Source: Aspergillus flavus
Lineage: Eukaryota; Ascomycota; Eurotiomycetes; Eurotiales; Aspergillaceae
Assembly (NCBI RefSeq): GCF_009017415.1
Contig: NC_092406.1
Span: 930,001 to 994,000, forward strand
Direction of reading: 5' to 3'
DNA length: 64,000 nt
Below the pieces are notes generated by a model that ran no database searches, was not told the origin of the DNA, and saw nothing but the letters and a program-made list of their open reading frames with translations. Shown here one piece after another: positions 32,967 through 44,150 of the stretch; position 1 is the first letter of the stretch; the number at the start of each line of letters is the position of its first letter. The position numbers and the translations under genes are program-made.

Positions 32967-34505
32967 ATGGCGCGAGTTTTATTTCATAGAGAGAATCGCA
33001 TAGTCCCTTTGGGGATTATGATCTTTGTCCTCTTCCTTTTCTTCTATCATCTGGACTTGGAACATGACGACCCAGTGATTAGGGGTCTTCCTGATCTTCC
33101 ACAAGATCTCTCCTCCCGGCAATCGCCGCTCAGAGAGGAATCAAAGCAACAGCCACTGCCCTCTGCCCAGCCTTCTCCCTCCGCTGTCCCTGTTGCCCCT
33201 CTTGTTCCTTCTTCCGAGGACCAGAAGCCGAGCACCCATCAACAGGAGAAGCCGAAACCAAAGCAACAACAAAAGCCACAACCAAAGCAATACGGAGACT
33301 TGAGTCCAGATGATGTCGTGCTACTCTTCAAAACCGGTGCCTCCGTGCTATGGAGACGACTACCGATTCACCTCTCCACCAGCTTCGAGCCCAGCCGTAT
33401 CCCCGCCGACAACATCCTCATCTACTCCGACTACCCCGAGACCATCGGCTCATGGCAAGTCATCGACGTCCTGGAAAACTCAACCGAGACGGTCCTGAAA
33501 ACGGACAACTACGAACCATACCGTCAGCAACCAGACTACGAAGCGCGCCAGGTCTACGCAGAAATGGCAAACGTAGAAGGTGACGGGAATGGCCCCGCAG
33601 GCGGCTGGAAACTGGACAAATACAAGTTCCTCCCTCTCATCCAACACGCGGGTCGCGCAAAGCCCGAGGCGAAGTGGTACATCTACATCGAAGACGACGG
33701 CTACATTTTCCTGCCCAACTTGCTTCTCCACCTAGAGAAGTTCTCGTGGCAGGAGCCGTGGTACTTCGGCGGTCTTGCCTGGAAACACGGTGACTATTTC
33801 GCGCACGGCGGTGCAGGTTTCGTGCTCTCACGGGGTGCGTGGGAGCAGAGCTTCGGCTTGGAAGAGGACATGGTCACGAAATACGCCGATTTCACGGAAG
33901 CCCACGGCTGCGGTGACCATGTTCTTGGCCATGTCATGCAGGATTACGGGATTAATTTCGGCCAGACCCATGGCAAGTCGGAGTATTCTTGGGGTTTCAA
34001 CCCGGAACCGCACTGGGGCGGTTGGTTCCGACGCGCGAGCTGGTGTTATCCCCTTTACAGCTGGCACCATACGCACAGTAAGGATGTAGCGCGACTCTAC
34101 AACTTCGAACAGAGCTGGGATTTCGAAAAGAAGGGCCAGTTCAGATACCGCGACTTCTTCAAGGCCATGGTCGAACCGTACATGCGTCGTCGGGTGGAGT
34201 GGTGGGACAACCAGTCCTCCCGCTATGAGCTCCGGTCGGACAATATCGCCGACGCGCAGCCTCCAGAGGGAGTGTCGAAGCAAGTCTGGAACAGTGCCTG
34301 GAAGTCGGTGGATGCCTGTGAGGCTGCCTGCGTGGCTTGGGAGGGTTGTGTCCAGTGGACCTTCTACGAGGACCAGTGCCGTATGGATGAGAATTTCATG
34401 CTCGGCATGGGGATTCCCGTCGGGGACCTTCGTCGCCAGACGTCTTTGCCTAGAACTAGTGGCTGGTTGCCTCAGCGTGCGGAGAAATGGGTCTGTGATG
34501 CCTAG
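32967..34505 (+). CDS. Fringe-like glycosyltransferase (GT31/DUF604) with C-terminal Cys-rich module
   Basis: Single-exon 512-residue type II membrane protein. A short basic cytosolic start is followed by a signal anchor (IVPLGIMIFVLFLFFYHLDL). A Pro/Gln/Lys-rich stem spans residues about 35-110. The catalytic region has ILIYSDYPETIGSWQVIDVL, WYIYIEDDGYIFLPNLLLHL (DDG as the metal-binding DxD), PWYFGGLAWKHGDYFAHGG and GFVLSRGAWEQ, then HGCGDHVLGHVM. The end (DACEAACVAWEGCVQWTFYEDQC) looks like a PAN/apple-type disulphide module. It would act in the Golgi, adding a sugar to a glycan or protein. Divergent from the GT2 gene. Confidence 0.9.
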   Translation: MARVLFHRENRIVPLGIMIFVLFLFFYHLDLEHDDPVIRGLPDLPQDLSSRQSPLREESKQQPLPSAQPSPSAVPVAPLVPSSEDQKPSTHQQEKPKPKQQQKPQPKQYGDLSPDDVVLLFKTGASVLWRRLPIHLSTSFEPSRIPADNILIYSDYPETIGSWQVIDVLENSTETVLKTDNYEPYRQQPDYEARQVYAEMANVEGDGNGPAGGWKLDKYKFLPLIQHAGRAKPEAKWYIYIEDDGYIFLPNLLLHLEKFSWQEPWYFGGLAWKHGDYFAHGGAGFVLSRGAWEQSFGLEEDMVTKYADFTEAHGCGDHVLGHVMQDYGINFGQTHGKSEYSWGFNPEPHWGGWFRRASWCYPLYSWHHTHSKDVARLYNFEQSWDFEKKGQFRYRDFFKAMVEPYMRRRVEWWDNQSSRYELRSDNIADAQPPEGVSKQVWNSAWKSVDACEAACVAWEGCVQWTFYEDQCRMDENFMLGMGIPVGDLRRQTSLPRTSGWLPQRAEKWVCDA

Positions 34506-35084
34506 TTTTATGGCGTATTGGATTGTTTGTGCCTCGTATATAGTAATGCCACATAATTTTTTTCAGTTTAAACAAATGTGTCTTACATAGCAAGTTTGAT
34601 GTAGGATGTGACTCGTAGGACGGAAAAATGTCCTATCGAGATGGAGAGTGATTTCAAAGGATCGGTGGCGTATTTTCGACATGCAGATATCACTCGATCA
34701 CCGAGTGACCCCGCCATCAGACGACATTTGTTAGGATTCCTTCTCCGGGCTTTCATTTGCTAGGATCTAGCGTTCTTAGCGTAATGCTTTGTTGAATGCT
34801 GATGGCAGAGCTCGTATTGATGGTAAAAAAAAAACTATAGTTGTGTCTCGGAGTAGCTGAAGTAGGGTTAAAAGCATCATGTGTCAATCAATATATATCC
34901 CGGCGGATATGTTTGCTGACGGTACTGTTTCAGTTAACTCGTATTCATGCCACCATTCTAGGTTTAAAGCCACTTTACACAGGTAGTATCAGTCGATGGG
35001 TCCAAGAAGCGAAAACAAAAACAAAAACAGAAATAACAAAAGAAATAAACTTGGGACATCGCTATACAAAGCGACAAGACAGAC
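34506..35084. other. Intergenic region
   Basis: No gene was seen. It carries the 3' flank of the GT31 gene and a purine-rich, A-rich stretch (35,000-35,060) downstream of the tRNA. Confidence 0.4.
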
Positions 35085-35089
35085 AAAAA
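35085..35089 (-). terminator. RNA polymerase III terminator of tRNA-Arg
   Basis: A run of five T on the minus strand starts nine bases after the tRNA 3' end, the standard Pol III stop signal. Confidence 0.7.
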
Positions 35090-35097
35090 GAAGATTT

Positions 35098-35170
35098 CGA
35101 CCAGGACGGGACTCGAACCCGCAAACCTTTGGTACCGGAAACCAACGCGCTACCATTGCGCCACCCGGCC
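35098..35170 (-). tRNA. tRNA-Arg (CCG)
   Basis: The minus strand folds into a full cloverleaf. The acceptor stem GGCCGGG pairs with CCTGGTC (two G-U pairs). The D arm is GCGC/GCGC and the anticodon stem is TTGGT/ACCAA around the loop TTCCGGT, which gives anticodon CCG. The T arm is GCGGG/CCCGT around TTCGAGT. Box A- and box B-like sequences (TGGCGCAATGG, GGTTCGAGTCC) are present. No intron. The variable loop, AGGTTT, is six bases, one more than usual. It reads the CGG arginine codon. Confidence 0.93.
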
Positions 35171-35877
35171 GATTGATGAAGAAATATTGAGACACTATAA
35201 TCAACAATTGACAAATTCTATTACAGTGCTAGGCAGCAAATCTCCACGGTTAGGCCACCACTTGCCGCGGTCCAACTTGCCGTCTCATCGTGAGACTAAT
35301 TGTGGTTCCGAGGGACATTTTGGAGGAATTGTGCCCAGCCTTTCTAAATTGCCACCTACGCTACCGTCCCGTTGCCTATATCGAGTTGTACTATGCGCGC
35401 CGGTGGATTCCTTCGCCTGGCGGCCGGTTGCGATCTGGAATCTTGCATTTTGCCTGTTTCTCCGTAATTAGGCGACACGGAGGTATCGGGATGAACGTTG
35501 CCTAGCTGATCGGATCCGACGGAGTGCTAACTATAAGGTAATGTTCTTCTTGGATACGGGTTTCAGTAGTACTCTTTGTGGAAACTCTATAATACCTGCT
35601 ATTTACACCATAACGCCTGGCCACATGTCCATGATTAAAATCCAAATCAATATCTCCAAGTACTGTTGTCTAGCCAGTCGTATACTGGTTTGCTATATAT
35701 ACCTCTAGGGGTCGATAGGATCGAGTGCGAAGAAACAAAATTTGTACAAGTGGCATGTCACCATTTACATATACCGATAATTGTAGTTCTTCTCCGAGCT
35801 ACGTATGCTTCACGGGAAAGAGCACACGGGGTTAGTGAGGGGGAATAGTCTAACTTCCCATACCGCGTAGTAGGGTC
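35171..35877. other. Intergenic region
   Basis: Upstream flank of the tRNA and 3' flank of the FLC-like gene. No gene was recognised. Confidence 0.4.
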
Positions 35878-38129
35878 CTAATGTTCGTACCCGGCTCCCC
35901 GTTGCCACGGACTGGCATTGTTGGCTGCCCTGTACGCGTGTGGAGACGGCGTGCGAATGGGTGAGACGTTGTATCCCCGATTGACCGGCGAGACACCTGG
36001 CGGGCTGTATTCGGATGGACTAAGGGTATGATCGCCAGACTCGTAGGGCGATGTGCTCCGGGTGTCACTGGATGGGAAGAGAGGGACGGACGGGTCAAGG
36101 GGAGAAGACGGCGAATGGTTTGCACCGGTCATATGGCTTGGGGATGTCCGGTCTGAGGCCTGGAGGCTGTTGGCATGGTTTGGTGGAACTTCGTTGTGAA
36201 CGAAGGGGTTCTGCTTCTGGTTTTGATCTGGCGAGCCTCGCGCGGCGGCACCTAGAGCGTCTAATTCTGTCATGTGTGTGCGGGACATGATGGACGAACC
36301 GTCGTCTTTCATCACCTGGTACTTGTTGTCTGGGTTTTTGGACACGAGGGCCATGATTGAAGCAATGAAGATGACGATGAGGAGGATGAGGGTGAGGATG
36401 GCATTGTAGACGAATAGGATAACGCCTAGGATACTCGTTGCCATGTCGCGCTCTCGGAAGTTGAAGATCAGAAGTAGAAGGGTGTTGAGGAAGTTGATGG
36501 ATGTGACGCTGATATTCATGATATTGGTCTTTTTGTCCATCCATGGGCGAATAACGCACACTGCGACCAGCATGAGAACCTCAATGACAAACAGCGCTGC
36601 GATCTGAACAGATGACGAAGGTTGGCATAGTGCGACGAAGATGCCCTTGACGAAGATGTACACCACCATTAGCGTGACGAAATAGTATGCCGGGGAGCGG
36701 TGGTGTGCGTATAGGAAGCCCCATTTATTCAGGAACACAGTATCGTTCTGTAGCATAAAGGCTGGGCTCTTGTATATCTCAACCGAGCGCCTGGCCTTGC
36801 GTATGATGCGTACAGCTGCCGTGACTAGTATAGCGGTCGTCGACAGAAGCATAGCAACGGCTAGGATTACCTCGGCGGGGGAATCATGACTGGCAAACTC
36901 CCAGAGACAGAGAACGCATACTGCGGGATAACACATGAGGATCAGTCGGAGCAGAATGCCTTTCATTGTCACTGCCCAAGTGCTGCTGTCCATCTTAGTA
37001 CTGTCTGTTTTCCCGGATTTTGCAAGAAGACCAGAAACAAGCCGGACTAATCCCACGATCAGCATCGTGAATCCGATAAAGACCATGATGAAGATGAACC
37101 CCGTCATGAAAATATCAGTCCGCTCAATGCTGGCCTTGAAGCCAACACGTACGATACCATAGATAGTTTTAGATCCGTCAGGCGCTGCGCCTTCCCCAGA
37201 CTCTCTCTTCATCAGGGCACCTGCGCCGAAATCCAACGATCGCTTTCGCTTGAGCACATTGACTGACGTATTTTCAAGGTCAGAGAGCAACGTCGAGGAA
37301 GTACCGCCCGTGGCCCGGAGATACCAGTTGGCGATCTTCTGAATAAAGCCTAGATGCATAATGCCCATGCTCCACTGGAAATTCTGAGTCCAGGACTCCA
37401 CGATCGGGGGCATGTGGACACTGGTCATGCCGAGAATGGCCTGAGACTGTACGAAGCCAAAAAGCGCAAGCGACTTAGCTGCGACATGCAATGCAGCATG
37501 TGAGTATCCTAGTATCGATGCAATCCCCGACGACGCCAGACCCAGGCCGATGACCAGTGCTATGACCCACCCCACTGCCTGTTGGTACACAGATTTGCTG
37601 TTGGAGAGGCTAGCTTCCATACAGGCAATAGGTGCCCCCGTATCTGTGGAATTAATATAGACGCGGACAGATGCATCGAGATCAGGCACGGTATATGCAA
37701 CGTCTAGCAGTATCCATTTGTCAGTCTGCGTTGCACCAGTGACGCGGGCGAGTGCATCTTACTCGGAACTTGGTTGATGACGGATTGCGGCAGAGTCGTC
37801 TGGATGGCGGGGATCTCGAGCTTGCCAATGTTCATGGGACACAGGCGCTGTTCCTTCATTTGGCATGGATCCAGTGTCTTCGTGATGACCTCTTTGCCGT
37901 AGGCCTTCAACGAAAGGTCCGCCACCACATTTCCAGAGATAGCTACCGTGCCGTTGAAGCCTATGGAGAGAAGACGGTCATCTGGTGTGAACGTTACATT
38001 GAAAAATGTAGCTGTGAAGTTCTTATTGTCGGTACATAGGTCTAGAGAGTTGGATTTGATCACTCGCGAAGCAGAGACGGGCGCAGAGCAAAGAAACGTG
38101 AGTATCGATAGTATTGATATTAGAAGCAT
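35878..38129 (-). CDS. FLC/TRP-like integral membrane protein
   Basis: Fungal TRP-like ion-channel/flavin-carrier family (yeast FLC, Pkd2-like). Two exons join across 37704-37762. The signal peptide (MLLISILSILTFLCSAPVSA) is followed by an ML-like lumenal domain of about 170 residues with several cysteines and N-glycosylation sites (SLDLCTDNKNFTATFFNVTF, TLDPCQMKEQRLCPMNIG). About nine or ten helices follow, including AVGWVIALVIGLGLASSGI, IFMTGFIFIMVFIGFTMLIV, YYFVTLMVVYIFVKGIFV and SILGVILFVYNAILTLILLI. The C-terminal cytosolic tail of about 150 residues is rich in Ser and Pro. Family members act in ER/vacuole or plasma-membrane calcium, FAD or sterol homeostasis and in wall integrity. Length (about 750) is normal. 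Confidence 0.93.
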
Positions 38130-39280
38130 TGCTGCTTTGAACTAAAGAAAGAATGAAGAAAAGAGCCCGGGTGAAATCAAAGTACCAACGGGAATAATTT
38201 TTCTGAGGAAGAACCGGTCATTTGTGTCGACAGCACGAGCGATGAGATCGTTGAAGGTCTGTTTCGTGGAGCGCGCCTGGACCCTGGGGCGAGTTACCTC
38301 AGCTCACATTAAAGAGATTTAGGTTGACGTATGCTAGGGCTCACTGTGGGACTGCGATCGTCCACCAGCCATTCCGATGAACAGGTCCTCTCCGCTAGGA
38401 TTTGCGGTCTCCTGAGAGCCCGAGTCTTACTCTTACTTTATTCGGCTATCGCCACACGAACGTACTCTGTACACAGTGTATGACGAGATTGTATTACCGT
38501 CTAACAGGTGCGTCTATCCTGACTGTAGCTAGAGTGGGAACCGCATCGCTTGGGAATGGAGCAGGCCATGGTTCTGGTTTGATATACCCAACCGCCCGTT
38601 GTAATAGCAGACCCCATTTGTACAGTAACCTGAAACGAGTGGGACATTATGTGAAAAGCTTTGACATTGAATTGTTAGAATTAACATCAGATTTAAAATC
38701 AGTCAACAAAATTATTTAAGGGGACATCAGCCAAGTGAAACGGGGGCAGTGTACCACATGGTTAACCATTGGAACACGGGTATGATTGGTGTTTTGACGG
38801 GGCTGTGTTGAGAAGGATCTCTGGGTGAAATTGCTAAAAAAAAGAGAGAACAGGGCACAAAGAGGGGGACAAGCAGCTAGAAGAACTAAGCTCTAGGGTT
38901 CAGCGGCGATCTAAACTGAGTGCAGTATCTGTGGGGACTATCAGTGGGACGCTGCCGCGTACAAGACGGAACAAAAGCTAATCACCAGGGGAGTCCAAGA
39001 CTCTAAACGAGTACGGTTGACCTTCCTTAGTCAGGTACTGCGTCTTGGCACTCAGTCTGACTCTCCAGAGCCTTGACCAGCCCCCTCTGTCCCATCTTTT
39101 CTCAGGGGATCTCACCCTAAGGGGATTCGCAACGAGCTTGTTGAAACGACGTCATATATTATGATCCACCCCCACGCGCGACTTTTTGTAAGACAGTAAA
39201 GTATTCCCAGTGTATGTTGTTGTTGATTCTACCCTTTTTCGTGTTGCTTGCTCCTGTATTGACTCCGCCCGGGCTGGAAG
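38130..39280. other. Divergent intergenic region
   Basis: About 1.15 kb upstream of both the FLC-like gene and the small Cys-tail gene. No coding motif was recognised in the short open frame at 38,402-38,719. Confidence 0.4.
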
Positions 39281-39904
39281 ATGGACCGCAGTCTGGGACC
39301 GTATCGGTTCGGCTACCCCGACGATGGACTCGCTAGGTACATATTAGGTGATGTGTTGGAGCAGTATCTCTCGTGCGATGAGTATTTCTGGTGGCAGAAT
39401 TTGCGCGTTGGAAAGAAGGTTTTCAAATTCCAGGCCTTTCTGCATACCAGGGAGGAAGAACAGATGAAGATCTGGAAGTCATTCCGGCAAATGAGAACAG
39501 TAAACAGTACGTTAGGTTCTTCGCTCTTATATTCCCTTCTTTGTCCCTTCTATTTATAGCTACTTGGAGACCTCCGATCGTCAATACTAAAGAATTCAAG
39601 GGCCAATGGAAGATACCATTGACATTCAAAGGCCACGACTGGGACAGTTTCTGTTGACTTGGATGAAAGAGTCAGAACTTCGCCAGGCGAAGAATACCCT
39701 AGAGGAGCAATGCGATAGGAGATATGAAAACGCCATCAAAGCTATAGAAGCCGAGCTCGTCAACAAGAAAGGGGAAGACGATGTAAAACATGGTTCCTCA
39801 TGGTTAGTAAAAATACTCTGCTCCTGACTTTCTTTAATGTTCTGAACTAACGGCATGACTCAAGCTTCCCAACGGGCTGCTTCTGTTGTGCGGATTGTTG
39901 TTAA
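39281..39904 (+). CDS. Small uncharacterised protein with coiled coil and Cys-rich C-terminus
   Basis: Three exons (39281-39506, 39601-39802, 39865-39904) give an open frame of 155 residues. Donors are GTACGT and GTTAGT. The second intron has a GAACTAACGG branch point, and the first acceptor lies just after ATACTAAAG. The N-terminal part is aromatic-rich (YRFGYPDDGLARYILGDVL, CDEYFWWQN). The middle, from MKESELRQAKNTLEEQCDRR to AIKAIEAELVNKKGEDD, is a likely amphipathic or coiled-coil helix. The end is CFPTGCFCCADCC followed by the stop: six cysteines in 13 residues, finishing in Cys-Cys. Such a tail could be palmitoylated or prenylated, or bind metal. No known family was recognised. The splice model is by eye; an unspliced reading of exon 1 stops at 39,559. 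Confidence 0.6.
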
Positions 39905-40613
39905 TTTATTCCTGCTGGTGGATGTCCATGACGACGGATCTTCATACTCTCGATACCCTTTTTTTGCGGTGGCGATATTTAGTTGCCAAGACGTTGATTG
40001 TTTAATGGATGCTAAAATCAATTGGTCCGTCATTTTCCGGAAGATCCACGGTGTGGATCTGCCACGTCGCCTTACAGACTGCGTTGTACAAAGCAGGAAG
40101 TTTGAAGTAGAATGTAGCCTGTGTCTCTCTATAATTAAGGGTCCACATTGTAGTGATTCAAAGTTCCACGATGTAACCCCCCGGGTTGGAATTCATCTCC
40201 GGCTCTTCTTTACACCCCTTCCGGTAATTAGTAGGTTCGAATGCTGTGGACGGTACCGGACAAGCTATGTTTGAGATATGTGCTTTGCCGGGGTATCTCC
40301 TTCACTTTATTTTCCGTTACATTGGCCCACAGGATACCTGCACGACAGATGATAATCAGTGATATCTAAAGCCCCCATTACAGCTTCCACTGTCCCTTGA
40401 CGACGAATGAAATAGGATATATGGTGCATTTGCCTACTACAGCGTAATCTCCAGATAGGGCTGTGGATGATGTCATGCACGTGGCCCGGAAAGGTAAGGC
40501 GGGGGTTTTATTTTTAGCCTCAACGTCTGATAACTAAAGATGATGACCTTCTGGAAAGATGTCTCTGGTATTTTCCAAACCATAACATGATTAAGGAAGA
40601 AGGGATACGTGAA
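39905..40613. other. Intergenic region
   Basis: 3' flank of the Cys-tail gene and promoter of the next regulator. The open frame continuing at 39,855-40,274 has no recognisable features. Confidence 0.4.
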
Positions 40614-42196
40614 ATGAGTTCAATATCCGGACTGACAAAGAGACCTCGGCGAAGTGCGCCGAAAGTCAAAACTGGTTGTCTTACGTGCAAGTATGGGATG
40701 GCCGATACATTCCTCGCTATGTGAAAGTAGATATGTCTAACTTGACTCATGGACTCTGAAGGATTCGCCGGGTAAAATGTGACGAGCAAAGACCCAATTG
40801 CCTCCGATGTACCAGCACCGGCCGCCACTGCGACGGATATCCGCCCGACAACGCAGCACTGGTGCAGAAGTGGGTTTCGAGGCCAGCCTCGATCAACTCA
40901 TATTGCATCCCATTCAAAGTTCCTGGTAGCCAGGCCGATAGGCAGCTGTTACACTATTACTGCTGCCAGGCTGCCGAGAGCCTATCGAGTTATACCGACC
41001 CGACACTGTGGACCACTTTAATCCTGCAAAGGAGCCATCACGAGCCCGTCATCCGTAATGCACTGGTGACTTTGAGCGCTCTTTACCAGGATCACCTCTC
41101 TGGGGAGTTATCTTGCTACAATAATGACAACCTTCCACCTTTACGGACTTTACAGCGCATCGCAAAGTGTCATCGACAGCTGAGGGTCTATCTTTCCTCC
41201 CCCGGCGCCTTGCCAGAAGTCGCGCTTACGTGTAGTGTGTTGTTTTATGTGTTCGAGGCTCTCATTGGCAATGCTCAGCAAGCGTTAAAACATCTTGACC
41301 TTAGCCTGACGCTCTTGCAGCGATGTCAGAAGGATTCCTCTCCATCGATGTCCAAACCCGATGATATCGTTCCCCATCTGGCAGCCTTGCTGTCATGCCT
41401 GGATGTGCAAGCTAGTATCTACGATCAACAACGCGGACCTCCTAGACTCATCTTGACTTCCCCGAGCGAGACATGCGGCACACAAAGCATTGTACCCGAG
41501 GCTTTTGTCGACGTTGCTCAGAGCGAGGCTGCACTTCTAAAGCTTCAAAATTGGATATCCAGGCATCTTCACATTAATGCTAAAATCAAGCATAAACCGT
41601 TAGCAGAAATACCTCCAGAGGTAATGCACGAGAGAGGAGTGGTAGAGGAGCAGCTTCGACGGTACCTGATCGCGGTAGACAAGCTATATCAGGGAAGCGA
41701 AGAAAAGGTCGCTCAGCGTATATTGCTGTTGCGAATACAAGCACGAATGTACTACGGCATACTCCTTCAACGTTTCCCCTGCACAAGTTCTGGACAGTCG
41801 TCCATCATCATCCATCCCTTATCGCCGTTAAATGTTCAGTCCTATCCAGCTCCTGAAGACTGGATTGATACTGCACTCTCAGAAATATCGATTCTTCTTG
41901 ATGCCTCAAAATCTCCTGCTTGCAGAAGTCGACCCTTTACGTTATCGACCCAGCTTGTCGGAGGCCTGCTACATGCCGGTCTCAAGACGACTCATCAGCA
42001 CACAATGAAGACTGCGCTGAATCTCCTGCAACACCCCAACTTCCCAAGCCGAGACGGGCTGTGGGATGCTAAAGCGACCGAATCTGCCATTCGCAGCCTT
42101 CTGGCGCAGGTCAGTGCAGAGCAAGATGCGGGCGACAGAGTTTTGTTCGTTTCAACCTTAGATGAACCCGGTCAGATGGTTAGCTATGGCAGATGA
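40614..42196 (+). CDS. Zn2Cys6 transcription factor
   Basis: Two exons (40614-40690, 40762-42196). The spliced N-terminus is KVKTGCLTCKIRRVKCDEQ, then PNCLRCTSTGRHCDGYPPD: all six zinc-cluster cysteines with standard C-x2-C-x6-C spacing. The intron falls inside the cluster, directly after the second cysteine's lysine codon, a common position in this subfamily. The rest (DRQLLHYYCCQAAESLSSY, VIRNALVTLSALYQDHL, CSVLFYVFEALIGNAQQALKHL) is the fungal_trans_2-type regulatory region with fairly short length (about 500 residues). Nuclear DNA-binding regulator; target genes unknown. The nearest genes are the Cys-tail protein upstream and an uncharacterised gene downstream on the opposite strand. Confidence 0.92.
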
Positions 42197-42448
42197 ACGT
42201 ACTACAAGTCAGTCACAGTTGAATATATGGGGGTAGTTGATATACGTTTGGTCTCCGCTCATAACTACAGAAAGAACCAAGCCGTGTTTCCATTACGCGT
42301 GAACAGCAATTATGAAGACATCCGTCGCATTACTATTTCATGTATACTTTGAAGCTCAACGCGAATGCATGCAAATCTCTTGACATTATTCTGTATAGCG
42401 CTTCGGGGTCTCTTATACTTCGCGAAACGGCAATTGTTTAGCAAACAC

Positions 42449-43210
42449 CTATTCCCCAACCTCCACAGAGAGACAAATCCCCGGAGCATTACAATTATCA
42501 TATAGACCCAGGTCATTCTCCACGCGCAGACAAACCTCCTTCCACTCGACAACAACTCTGACCTGGTCCCTGCCCAATTTGCGACCGGCCGTCTCTTCTT
42601 GTTCAGCGCGCCAGCCCAGCTTCCGGTCCACAATAACAGCCTCCGAGGTTCCCGTGATCCTACTCCAGAACGACCTTTTCTGTTTAGGCTTACTATCTTC
42701 ATTCGACTTGAGCGATTTAGTCTCTTTAGTAGATGTGGGGACCTCATCCCCCCCCTCAACATGATGACCACTCGCCGCAAGCCTAGCCCGAAGCGAAGAC
42801 TCCAATTCCCGCAACACGGCCGGCTGCCTCCAGAACTCCATCGTATGGGCCTCGCCCTCCAGTTGAACAAGCTTCACTACCGTGGAAGTAGGAAATCCAA
42901 TCGGCTCTGGCGTTCTGGGAGCCGAGTAGCTAGTCTTTTCTCTGGGCTGTAGGGACGTAACATTGGAGGGAATGAAAATGAACGTGGTTCTGTATAGCCC
43001 TGAGGAACCCTGCTCAGCCAGGAGTGGATCGACATACTGCTCGAGGAGAGAATGAACGCGCTGGACTCGACTTGCATCTAGATGGCGATGGAGTGGTGCC
43101 GCTATGTCCGATCTCATGTTGTAGGGTGGGTTCTGTGTGGTGGATGATCGGACACTTTCTTCGTATGAGGGGATGGGATCCTCATGATCTCGGTATTGTG
43201 CTTTAGACAT
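42449..43210 (-). CDS. Conserved-looking fungal protein of unknown function
   Basis: Single-exon gene; the start at 43210 (MSKAQYRDHEDPIPSYEES) is preferred over an upstream in-frame ATG at 43288, because the upstream stretch is basic and unstructured. The protein has about 253 residues. The N-terminal PIPSYEESV resembles the PxY-type motifs found at the start of many fungal cytosolic proteins. SRVQRVHSLLEQYVDPLLAEQ is helical, TTFIFIPSNVTSLQ and STVVKLVQLEGEAHTMEFWRQ look like a beta domain, and a low-complexity charged linker precedes the C-terminal strands (VRVVVEWKEVCLRVENDLGLYDN by position). No enzyme motif, signal peptide or membrane helix was seen. I believe similar proteins exist in Eurotiales but cannot name a function. 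The minus-strand frame at 42,310-42,870 is a shadow. Confidence 0.72.
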   Translation of the reverse strand: MSKAQYRDHEDPIPSYEESVRSSTTQNPPYNMRSDIAAPLHRHLDASRVQRVHSLLEQYVDPLLAEQGSSGLYRTTFIFIPSNVTSLQPREKTSYSAPRTPEPIGFPTSTVVKLVQLEGEAHTMEFWRQPAVLRELESSLRARLAASGHHVEGGDEVPTSTKETKSLKSNEDSKPKQKRSFWSRITGTSEAVIVDRKLGWRAEQEETAGRKLGRDQVRVVVEWKEVCLRVENDLGLYDNCNAPGICLSVEVGE

Positions 43211-44150
43211 TTTGACCGAGAGACGTGTATTTCCTGGTTTCCTATTTTGTTTGAGCGAGAGGTTGATCAAGAAGATCATAACATGCATGCAAGACGTAAG
43301 GCTGACAATTTATCCCACTGTCATCATCACCACGTGATGCTCATTGTGTCACGAGGATCTAATGCCCTTATGTAGTCTTCCTACTTCCATCATCTGTTCG
43401 TAGAGTGAGTCGCGGTAGACGCCCTGCAGCCATATCGTAACTGGTTTGGGGGGAATACGGACTTAGCGGCCTTTTCCGCGTCGGGCGCAGAGCACAGCCA
43501 TGATTTTCTGTGATGCTATTCGCAGGTGTTCTGGGGCAAATTTGTGTAGACAATACTCATTTAGATTACACTAACTAGTTGAGGAATCAGTAGAGATATA
43601 TTAATATTCATATATTATACTCCGTGAGGCATGCTACAACTGTCTGAGTATTCGGAGGAGCAAACGAATCGACAAACGTCCCGATATACCATTCTCCTGA
43701 TGCATGTATTTCGGAGTAAGTACCGGAAAGAACCAATCAATGAAATGTTCGATTGGCATGGAGACGAGATTCCACAAATCAGGGTATGCGCTCTTAGTGC
43801 TAGTATTTAAGTGGGGCGACAAGACAGGTTTCCTTCGACGCCGTTTCCAGCATGTCGATGAACAGCCGCTGCGAGCTATGTCGGGCAATCGGGCAAAATC
43901 CTCCGACCCAACAATGCGATTATTTCGCTTATTGGCTGTCGGGGTGAAGTATCTCTCGATCGGAGTCTATCAGACCGGCCCGATATTGTTTGTCACGCGA
44001 AAGTATTCGTAAAATCCGAAGTTCACGAGCCATAAAGGCAGGTTGAGCCTATGCAGTTCAAGGATGTCGTAACCGCGCTTTCATAGACATCTATAGAGCG
44101 CTTTACATACCACATCCTCAAGTATAGGGTAAGGTTGAAGACAGCACAGG
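43211..44150. other. Divergent intergenic region
   Basis: About 940 bp between divergent genes. A plus-strand open frame (43,704-44,012) and a minus-strand one (43,634-43,888) overlap each other, and neither has recognised features. Confidence 0.4.
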
